Of a DNA stretch of 64,000 nt, positions 38,191 through 49,200 are shown in pieces; within the stretch, counting starts at the first letter, position 1, and each line of letters opens with the position of its first letter. The stretch is from Membranipora membranacea (lineage: Eukaryota > Bryozoa > Gymnolaemata > Cheilostomatida > Membraniporidae), in NCBI GenBank assembly GCA_914767715.1, contig OU612072.1:7936001-8000000 (forward strand), read 5' to 3'. The translations under genes were made by a program, and so were the position numbers. A model generated the notes under the pieces. That model saw nothing but the letters and a program-made list of their open reading frames with translations. It made no database searches and had not been told where the DNA came from.

Positions 38191-38660
38191 CCATCAGCCA
38201 AGACATATGTGTCCTGCAAACTACCATCAGCTCAACAGTCGATGTTAAGAAACCGGTAGTGAGCGTCACATATTGCCATGAGATTGATGCCTTTATAATT
38301 GAATTGTGGTTAGCAGACCTGCTGTTTGAAGACTTTCTGATCTTAACATGTTTCCAATCAACAGCACCAAGACAAAAACTCTCAAAACTGTAAGATATAG
38401 ATATATGTGGTTTAGCAAATTCTAGTGAGAGGATTAATTCCTAAATGTGTCACTATGTAGGTTTAAAATTTACAATTTTGTTCCAAATCCATTGTTTAGG
38501 CAATTGTTATTATTTTAACAAATATTTTGCCGTCGACATTCTCTGCTGCAGTTTGAGAAATATAATATTACAACTCACCCCCACAAATAGAATGGAAGCG
38601 GTGCAGGTTAAACACTGTGTCTCCAGTCCTCGATAATCCCAACGGTGTAGGCCTACCATC

Positions 38661-40200
38661 AAATCTATCTTCTAAATAAAAGTAAAATTTAGTAAATCGC
38701 AAATTAGCTGCATTATGAGAACTGGTTGTCCAGGCTCTTGGTTCTAGGGGAGGCAGGGAGGCACTGCCTCCCCTAGAAAATCTGCAGGATAGAATGGCCT
38801 AAACATTATTATACATGTTAATTGAATAATCCATGGCAGGCTCAGGGATTTCCATTTGATATTTGCATATGTTATACTGCTTTGGAGGAGCTTGCAGCAC
38901 CCCTCTTAGTGATGCTTTAATTCCCCTCGGGTTCTTCCTCCCCTACAATAACATAAAACTACGACCCTGTTATCTCAACAATAGAAGCTACAGATATGCA
39001 CTGCTGGTTAATCAGAAAGCTGAACGAGTGCTGCTATGAATAGCTTATACGAGAAAGCTTGAGATTACCTTTGTATTGTCTTTCAGCTTGTTTTCATCAA
39101 AGAAAATATATAACTCTTAATTGCCAAAAAGCTGAAACAAGGCAAAGGCACAATATCCATTTTATGATTATTTATCTGATAATCGCTTTTGACTGATAAA
39201 CAACTCGGTCTCGAGTATAGATGCCACTCTATTGCATTTAATTGTTAAAAGCGCTCACAGGCACAGAAATGCGAGGGTCTTTAGCTATCAGGACGAATTA
39301 GATTCTCCCTAGCAAACTTCCCCCTTCCCTCACGGACCGTTGAGCTGCTGAGCAGTATCATAATCTCAAATCATTCAAAATAGCCATCATATGCAGAATA
39401 AAAAAATTATAGTGCATAAACTCTTCTACTTTCGTCAAACTGACTGTATAGTTGTATTTTTAGTCTGGCTTTCTATTTCGTAATTGATCGTGATGATACG
39501 ATAATACCTTGTAGTCTCTGTATTTAAAAGCCTCGGATACTCTAATGTGAGCCATCTTGTCATTTACTTCTAGAAAAATGTCCCAGGACATCCTACTAAT
39601 AATATATAATATATTTATATATGAGAGTCTCTTTGCACCGTAGAGCAGAGCGTATCTAGGCTCTGGCAGCAGTGCACAAGTGGTCCAATTGGTCTTATTA
39701 CATGTGGTCTTATGATGCTAACCTTCTCCTGTTGGTGGTAGGTGATTTCTCAGCTTTTGTACTCGAGAGCAATTAACTTACTTCAGTAGCTAGGGATTAC
39801 GGTGCAATGATGATCAAAGATCAACCTGAGTTGATTTGTCTAACTTGCACAAAGTCGGACCAGTAATTGTCTCTCTTTCTTTCTAGGGTGATTTTGATGT
39901 AGACTTGGAGTTGCCCACCTTCTGTTACTATATAACACCAACCCTTACTTCCTTGATCTCTTATCATGAACTAAACGCCTAGTCGATGATTTATTTAAAT
40001 TTGATCTTAGAGCTCAAATCTTAAGGTTGTGATTACCTCTGCACATCTGACAACTCAGAAAAAAAGTGAATGATCATAACAATAATTAAGTAACAGACTG
40101 TGCAACTCTATGTATTAGAGTCACTAAGAAGCCATTACCCGCCATAGAATATTTCTTTGGCAGCCACTTGTATATTTACAAAAGATAATTCACGAGAAAG
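38661..40200. other. Intergenic upstream of SCFD1; repeat fragment near 38741-38972
   Basis: At 38741-38972 is a block with 'TAGGGGAGGCAGGGAGGC' facing 'GCCTCCCCTAG', then 'GGGATTTCCATTTGATATTT' and 'CCCCTCGGGTTCTTCCTCCC'. A similar series lies at 15570-15810. The rest should hold the SCFD1 promoter close to 40200. No TATA box is convincing. Confidence 0.4.
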
Positions 40201-43200
40201 ATGAGCCTTAGTGTAAAACAGAGGCAGACGGGTAAGCTACATTTGTGAATCTAGTTTAGTTGTAGTTCTACCACTACTACCTACTAACTTAGGTCTACTA
40301 CTCTAGTCTAGTTTTTATCACCACATCACCAGTCACAAATACTGAAACTTACAACCTAACGGCTAACTCTGCTTTTGGTACAATAACAGAATGCTTGGGT
40401 ATGATGATGTCAGCATGAGTCTCATGAGTCCAAAATATTTGGCACTGGTCAATCATCAATGGTAGGGTAGTGAATATGCGAGTGTGTCATATATGTTGCT
40501 TTCTGATTCCTGTTGTGGTAGGCAATACATGAACTGAAAAAAAATTATAAGAAAACTGATTTATCCAGGCCTCTATATTCTTGTTTACTTTTAGTCGCCA
40601 TTCGGCGTATGCTGAACTTCAATCAGCAAGTTACTAAATCCACAAACACAGAACCTCAGTGGAAGATACTGATATATGACAGATGCGGTCAGGATATCAT
40701 CTCACCCCTTCTAAGCGTGAAAGAGTTAAGAGATGCTGGTATTACTTTACATCAGCAGCTGCATTCAGATAGGGAGTCAATACCTGATGTACCAGCTATA
40801 TACTTTGTGTTACCGACAGAGGATAACATTAAACGCATATCTAAGGTGAGTATCCCATAAACTTCCCTAGTGATCCCTCACACTCACATCAAGACTACAC
40901 TATTAATTTTTGTATCTCTGATCATTAGTGTCAATTTAGTACGAGTACCTAACATGTACGTGTTCCTTATTTGTAAAATTAAACTCGGTCGTCACACCGA
41001 ATTCCTTATGATGGTACTTAAGCTAAGTGAATTAATTCACTCTCTGAGATATACATACAATAGTATAACGCGTCATCAGTGTGGTAATCCCTAGTTGTTA
41101 AACTGCGAGGCTTATTTGGGTCATTTTTATGGTTGACGTCATTTTGCTTGAAACTTTGAGAAAAAGACACTGCAAATTTTCTGAAACTTGGCTTATTAGC
41201 TGTTGGAAACATGGTCATCTCAAAAAAACCTCTTCGGCATTACAGATTGAAAATCCAGATGTCTTGAAATGGAAATGGAATGGATAGAAATGAAGGTGCT
41301 GGGGACTGAGATAATTAATCATGAAATGGTTCACAAATGAGACACAACACTACAACTCCTGTGCCAACATATGAACCTTTCAGCACTATCCCACATCTTG
41401 CTATACTTTATTGAGAGTGTCTTTACCTAAATTTGCAAATTCCTATAAGCTGTCATACTGTTAGTAAAGTTACATCATTTTACTTGACAGGATCTTGGTG
41501 ACCAGTTGTATGAGTCATATTACTTCAACTTCATCACCGCAATAAACAGATCTATGTTAGAGGACTTAGCTCAAGCAGCAATATCATCATCGTCTATAAC
41601 ACAGGTTCATAAGGTCAGTGCTAAGTGTATTGTAGTAGTGGTGCAACGGATAGGGTATGGGCCTTTCGATCGAGAGGCTCCGTGCTCAATTCCCGGCGTA
41701 TCACGTTGGTGTCAGGAAGGGCATCAACATTAGTATACAGTCTGTAGACCCATACTGGTTATACCGGAAACAAATAAAGCGAGCAACATCAAGGTTTCTC
41801 ACCTGGTTTCACAGGGTATCGAGACTATAAAATGGAATCAAGTTTTTTTATAGTCTATTGCAGTAGTACATAAAGTCTGCAGGACCCTACGTTGGGAGTA
41901 TCCTTGTGCTTCACGACAGCCGCCACTAGCTATATAATAAATTAAGTACTCTTGCCGAATGTATTTTTCACTTCCCAAACCTGTTATTTCCTGAGCAAGT
42001 TTTCATACTAGCCAGCATACTGATCCTAAGAAGCATTTCCAGTTTAGGGGTGGGTGAAGGCATTAGCAAGATGTGATACATATATAGAAACACATTTACT
42101 ACAAATGATTAATACATGCTTTAAATTTTTAAAGCTAGGCAGTTCTAACTAGTGAGAGTACCTTACTTCAATTGATTAGTGACTTTGGTTGTAGTTTCCA
42201 CACCTAGATACAATAAGCAAATTCATTATACTAGTTTCTATTGATATGACACGTTTGCATGGGATGGGAGGATGGCATAGCCATGCAATGCATATAATAA
42301 TTATTGAGCACAAATCCATCTATGTTTTCTACAATATAAAGAGTGAATACAACTCTATTTTCTCGACAGGTGTTTGACCAGTATTTGAATTTCATCAGTT
42401 TGGAGGAAGACATGTTCTCTCTCCGTCCCAAAGAGACAGACTCAGCCAGTTATTATGGTAAGTAGCCATCAAATTGATGTAAAGTTGGAATAAAATCAGT
42501 TGTCGCATAGCAGTTCATGAATTCTTAATTACTCAGTTGATTTTCACCTGTTGTGTTAATCGAAAATGTGAACTTTACTCAAATCATCCGCAACCATAGT
42601 CTGAATAGTAAACCTAGACAGGACACTATTTGCACCTGAAGTGAGGCACTTAATTGTGGGCGACGTAACGACATTGGAAGGTGTAGAAGCAATGACGCTA
42701 TCATTGATTTACTGTCCATAATCCAAGTTTTTTGTTCATAACTCGATCAATTTTGAATTTGAAAATCGCTTTACAATCAGAAGCATGATGCTATTTCTTC
42801 TTCAAAAATTTTTTTGCGTAAAATTAGTATCAAACTGTTCAGGACAAGCTGCTAAATCTATTGTAATTTTCAAACTCAAAATCTGAACAAAATTGAACGA
42901 ATTATCAACAAAAAAACCTGGATTTTGAACAGTAAATCAATGATAGCATGATTGCTTCTATACCTTCCAATGTTGTTACATCGCCCACAATTAAATGCCT
43001 CAATGCTTATGCTCCATATGGTGTCCTGTCTAGGTTTTTTACTAAGTCTATGTCCGCAACTGTTCTTTGAGATACACAAACAAGCAACATCAGACAACTC
43101 TTGCCTGAACACTGTTGTTGTTCTGGTTTTATGCTGCTTATTTTCAGAAAAAATCTTCATAGTGAAGAAGATGTTGATTAAATCATTTTTTTAGACATCA

Positions 43201-46200
43201 ATGTACGCAGGTGATAGAGAAGGCAATTTAAAATTATCCCCACTATCTACTTTTACTATTGCGATTGTTGCATTGGTAATTTATATATTCAATACTTTAG
43301 TTCTTATTATGTTATATCTGTAGAGATTAACAGAGCTGATGTGAAGGATACAGAAATAGATTATACAATAAATACAATAGTGGAGGGATTATTCTCTTAT
43401 TTCGTAACACTTGGTGAGTTACGGTTTTTGGGGTTTTTTTAATCTGTTTTAAATTTTTCTACAAACTCTCCTGAACTACCCTAGAGTTGTGAACATCAGC
43501 TAAGGTTTAATTTAATTTAATTTAGCTTGTTTTCGGGTGCCTCATAGTGTTGGCGAGCACTAGTTTCCCTAGCCTAGGTGGGAGTTTGCAAAGAGTTATT
43601 AGGTAGCTAGCAATAAAAAGCAGTATTTTAGCCCGTGTTAAATTGGGAACTTTTCCTTTTGCAAAGAGATTACTATTTGTACTCTTGCTAAACTGAGAGT
43701 CTTTAGTGGTTGCAATGTGCATGAAAATAATCAATGTTGTGTTGTTTCTCATGTGATATGAGCATACCTTGTATTACAGGTGCTGTACCCATCATAAGAT
43801 GTCCCCGTGGTAACGCTGCAGAGATGGTAGCTGAAAGACTGGATAAGAAACTACGGGAGAATGTACGAGATCCTAGAAATTCACTTTTCAAGTATGTGTT
43901 ATATACTGGCATTTGTATATGGGCCTATGTAATTTATAGCTTTATAGGAGACTGAACGATACTCTTCATCCATTTTCATATTTCTAACTTGTCAAATAAT
44001 TGATGAGTTATGTTGGTGAGGCATATGTTTATTTTGCTTTTTTGACCAGGTTTTCTGTTATGCCACGCTGAGAGTTAAAGTGTCAGTTCATTGCCTTGCA
44101 AGTGGCGTCTGTTATTCACATTTTGGAGAGTTGAGAAGTTTTTTATATAGACATACTGCACATTGATATGTATAATTACTATGATACTCTTACTTTGGAA
44201 TATTGTGCCCTCATAGATTTGCTACAGGAAGGCTGTGGACAACAAACACAGTGAGCTTTATTTGTGTATTTTCTCTCCCTTGTAGCGCGTTGGACAGTTC
44301 CCAGCCACTCGTCGTGGGATTACAGAGACCATTATTAGTACTATTAGACAGAAATATGGACCTGGCTACACCACTTCATCATACATGGACTTACCAGGCT
44401 CTCGCTCATGATGTGCTGGTAAGTGTGGGATTTATTTACCCTCGACTTGATGAGTTGAGTTGCTTATAGACACAAATATGTATAATCTGGGGGGTCTTTC
44501 AATAAGAAAGAGCGAAGCTTTACTAAAGCAAGTTATGACTATCACATTGCTCTAAATCATGGGTGGGCAACCTTTTCTTGAAAAAGGCCACATTTTACGC
44601 GGGCTCAACTCAAAAGGCCGCAACATATCTTTCAGGGATAAAATTGGAACAAGAGTAGCAATTTTGGCACTTCCTATTATGTAAAAACCAAAACAGATCT
44701 ATGTCTAAAAACTGCAGTATGTTGCAAAAACCATCAACTCAGCAGAAATACTGGTTTAACTAATCTTCTTGAGTTTTGTGATGTCATTTTACCTCATGAT
44801 TTGATTGTGTATATGGGTGTATCCCCATGTTTCATGTGTATGACAAAGCGCAGGTAGGGTGCGGGAGGGATGCTGTAGCGCCCTCCCAGGGGTCAAAGTG
44901 TAAATAAAGTTTGATGGAGAAGGAAGTATTTTCGCGGAGCGAAAAAAATTTTTTAAATATTTTTCGTGATCCTGTCAAAGTTTTCACCTTACAGCTCCCG
45001 CCCTCTCTCAAAGGAGGGAAATTTTCGCAAATGATTGTGAAATGAAGAATTCAATATCGAATATTTCAGCCACAATGCAGGAGCATTTGTCACAAAGGGA
45101 GTTCACAGAGACTGTTTTGCAAAAAAATTCAAAGGTCACTGTTTTGTGTTATTTCGAAAGGACAACAACTTGATAAAGTAGTAAGAGTGGCTGGGAAGCT
45201 TAGCTTCTTGCATAATACAGAATGGCCACTTTTTAGAAATATTTTGAGCTTACAGAGCGCTATGCATAGTTGGTTCTCCATATAAAAAAGGGGAATCAAA
45301 ATTAATGTATAAAAAGTTTTACAGGCATAAGGCCACAATTAGGCCGCAAAATATTACCCATTAGGCCGCACTGGCAAAAAGGCCGCAGGTTGCCCACAGC
45401 TGCTCTAAATCAACACTGACTTAGTCTTTAAATTAGACAAATTCGTTCCCAAATCGTTCACTCCAAATATATATAGTTCCATCCATGACCGAGCGATTTG
45501 GGAGCGAGAGCCTAGCAAGTATCGCTCACTCACTGAGTGAGCGATCGGAGGCGATTTTGGCTGTTTTTAATTGAAAGATCCCCTGGTACACATACTGATC
45601 TGTATCAAAGTGCTCAGTCATCAGTTTTTTCAGTAATGTTGGCCAAAGTGATCAGTAACCTGGTATTTATTGGACAGTTGATAAGGCAAAAGTTTGAGAG
45701 ATTAACTGATATTTGTGATACCGATTGAATTCTATTCGGACCAATATCTTCCAGATATGGTCTTTGGCTACCACCGTTATCATTTTATCTATCTCAGCTA
45801 GTTAGAGGAAGGATGACCTTTATTAAATGACTGAATTAAATTAAAGTGATTGTGAAGGAATCAGGTTTTTGTATCATTCTGGAGTTCTCAGTTTAATTTA
45901 GAAAACTGCTATAAGGTTCAATAACAACATATGGCCCAGTTTCAACTGACTTTCACTCAAAGTTTAGATGTGAAGGCACTAGAAAGGTACTATTTTAATG
46001 ATAGCATATACAAAATAGTACCATTTTAGTACCTACCAATCTCAACTTTTAGTGAAAATTAGTTGGACCTGTGCCACAAGCTTATAGCAGTTTTCTAAAT
46101 TATACTGAGAACTCTAGAATGATACCAAAAAACCTGATTCCTTCACAATCACTTTAATATATGAACTTGACGACAATATCATTTACTCTCTTATAGAAAC

Positions 46201-49200
46201 TACAATTAAACAGTATAGAGATAGAAGAAGGTGCGGAGGAGGTAACTCCTGCTGCCGCTGCAGGAGGGGCGATTCCTAAACAACAGCAGCGTAAGAAGAA
46301 ATCATTCGATCTCAACAGTCAGACAGATAGGCTCTGGCAGGTCAGTGTATCTCCACTAGAGTCAGTAGCATCTACATATACAAAGTCTCGGTCGTTATAA
46401 AAATGTAATCCGTTGTTGAATTGATTGATCTATGATCACTGCATTGCTAATTCATCTATTGTATCTTAGGAGTTGTTGCATATAGATTCAAGGTAAGACA
46501 ACTACTTAGAATTCTGTGTAATTTCGTGATTATTCTTGGTTTAAGCAGGGAGGGTGGGAGAGGTATATCCCACCCTCCCTGGTTTAAGCATTATCACATG
46601 TTTCCCACGATCATTAAGTGGCATCTGTGCCACATGTCTGATGTTTTGGCTTTATAAACATCACTGTCAACTTATTTATGACACAGCCAAAACACCCATG
46701 TGCTATGACATTCTTTCCCCATTCTGAGGAATTTAGGATGTTGCAGTATAGGTCTCATTGTGAACGTATATATCTTGTTATTATACAGACTCACAGAGGA
46801 AGCCCATTCCCTACAGTAGCTGAAGCTATACAGGAAGATCTCGATGAATACCGAACTAAAGAAGGAGAGGTGTCTAAGCTCAAAAACGCCATGGTGTGTT
46901 ACAACGCTGCAGATTTCGAGCTATATTCATAATGTGTTATGTGGAAAATGGAAATTGAATGTTAATCGAGTTGAATTGTGGTGAGCTTCATTTGAAGGAC
47001 TCGCCAAGGTCACATAGAGATTGTGTGTATGTCTGAAACACTATAAATCATAATGCAGTTTTACTTCACCAATACAGGTGTCTGTTTTAAATTGTACGGA
47101 TCCTGAACTACCTGGTACTCCTTTTGTGTGAACTAATTTAGGATGTAGAATATTATATTTCACCATTTTAAACCTCAAACAGTGTACTGAGAAATAACTT
47201 TCTATCTATTTTTCAGGGTCTGGACGGCGAGGATGAGAATGCAGCTTTATCATTATTATCAGATAATACAGCCAAACTTACATCAGCTATGAGGTAATGT
47301 AAATACCTTCTGTATATGTCTTCAAACAATTACTGTTTCAAGAACGGCATACGTCAGATAGATTAACCCATAGGCTTAATAATCATGATGAATATTATTA
47401 AACCTAAACCTCTCAGTAACAGCCCTAAGGATATGAATCATAACAACAAACGGGTCCAAGGCTCTAATACTTACATTAAATTTTCGCTGACTGCTTGGAG
47501 CCAGATCAATCTAATGCCTGATGAAATTTTCCATGAAGATTTTTAATTTCTCCTATTAAAACTAAATATTAATTCCACTCAGATGTTGGCAAATCTCTCA
47601 ATGATAGCTTGTAAAAAGCAATTTCACACTGAGGTAAATCTAACTTGTGATTTTTTCAATCTAGGTTTATCTTTGAATATTTATCATATAGGGTAATGGA
47701 GCTATTATCCATTTGTATATTGACTTGTTCACCAAAGTAAGATTCAATCTATATCTACAGTTCACTACCAGAGTTGTTACAGAAGAAGAGATTTTTAGAC
47801 ATGCACACTACGATAGCCACAGCTCTGTTAGATTGTATCAAAGCTCGCAAACTGGATCTGTACTTTGAGACAGAAGAGAAACTAATGAGCCAGAGCGCAC
47901 TGGTAAGATTATACTCTGTACGGTACTAGCTCTACAGTACTGGCTCAGTGGAGCCACCTCTACAGTACAGTAACTTGTCTATAATACTGAGAACTTGAAC
48001 AGATTTGTACTTTCTTCTTATTTATTGGATACACGAGTATGCCTTAGCTAGAAGAGTTTCACCGCCTTTGGTGTCGCTTGTTTTCTATCATATTTCTAAG
48101 TGCTACCAGCTAATGAGATCTCTGCATAATTCTCGAAAATTGTTGACAAGTGAAAATATCTGTGATAAGCTTTTTTCGAGGTAATTGCCCTCTGGAACCT
48201 AAGTGCAATTTCAAAATCCCAACACATCATAGAGTTTTAACAGGGTTTTTTGCGTTAATATGATTTTGAAATCCCGGCACATCACAGAGTTTAATCGAGT
48301 TGTGAAGTCTAGACATTGAACCTTGTATCGCTCTGTATACTGATACATTATTATTCTCACATTAACAGGAGCAGTCACTGCTGGATATATTACATGATCC
48401 CGAGGCCGGTACATCAGAAGATAAACTCAGACTCATCATTATAGCTATTATATGTGACCCAAATATGAGTGATGTAAGTCAAGTTATCCAGCTGTCCAGG
48501 TCTGAAACATTCATAAAGAACATAGCTGAATGCAAGATAAACTTGACACCATGTATCTTTATGCCCTCCCCCTACCATAAAACTTTTTTTTACCCTCCAA
48601 CGCCATGCCAAAATATTCTTTGGCAGCCCAAAGATATGAGTTCTTGTGTATGGCAATAAACACTTTCTGATATTGATATAACTAGGTCAATATGTAATAA
48701 TATTTCCATTGTTTAACGTTGTGACACCCTGAATTATTCCCGGTCCATGGTAGTCAATTCATTATTTTCTTACAGAGTGATATGGATCAGTATAGTGAAG
48801 TATTAGAGAAAACAGGAGTGGAACTCGACGCTATCAAATACATCCGCAGATGGAAGTATGCCTTTATACTTGTATACAGCCTGCTCCTTGATAAAATAGG
48901 AATGAAGAATATGTTATGATGTTTTTTTGTTGGCTATGGAACAACTACATAAATAGATCACTAAAATATATTTGATACAATTTTCCTTGATAAATTGGGA
49001 GTTGCCCACTCCTTGACAACATTGTTCAATGGATACACAACTCCAAAGATCTACATTCCCTCCTTTGAGATAAAATAATTATATCAGCATCAGTCATTTT
49101 TATTATCTGAGTACTGAATGGGTCTTTTGACTCATTGTTCTCATGACCCTTGATATGATGTTGCTTATCATTGTATATATAAAATTGTTAATTATTTTTA

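Larger units (their letters stand above)
36299..38660 (-). pseudogene. PIF/Harbinger DDE transposase remnant, with intron-like gaps and an inserted LINE piece
   Basis: Minus-strand fragments follow the order of a PIF/Harbinger (HARBI1-like) transposase. At about 38390-38180 are 'FCLGAVDWKHVKIRKSSNS', then after a frameshift 'NYKGINLMAICDAHYRFLNI', then a stop. At 37359-37175 is 'DERGLPYVFLCDEGFPFKPW', an in-frame stop after 'FMRP', then 'FSYRLSRARRVIENTF' ending at a GTAAGG donor. At 36492-36299 is 'GILTARWRVLTTKM' followed by a His-containing 'ATCVLHIILQEQ'. The 'GAVDWKHV', 'DEGFPFKP' and 'RARRVIENTFGILxxRWR' blocks are hallmark motifs. The middle, about 37620-38180, is LINE sequence. One frameshift and at least two stops make it inactive. 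An upstream exon-like piece lies at 38580-38660. Confidence 0.85.

Noticed and set aside
39510-39591. Exon-like minus-strand segment starting MSWDIFLEVNDKMAHIRV and ending at a GTATT donor-like site
   Set aside because: No continuing exon or family was found. It may be part of an old PIF companion gene but is not supportable.
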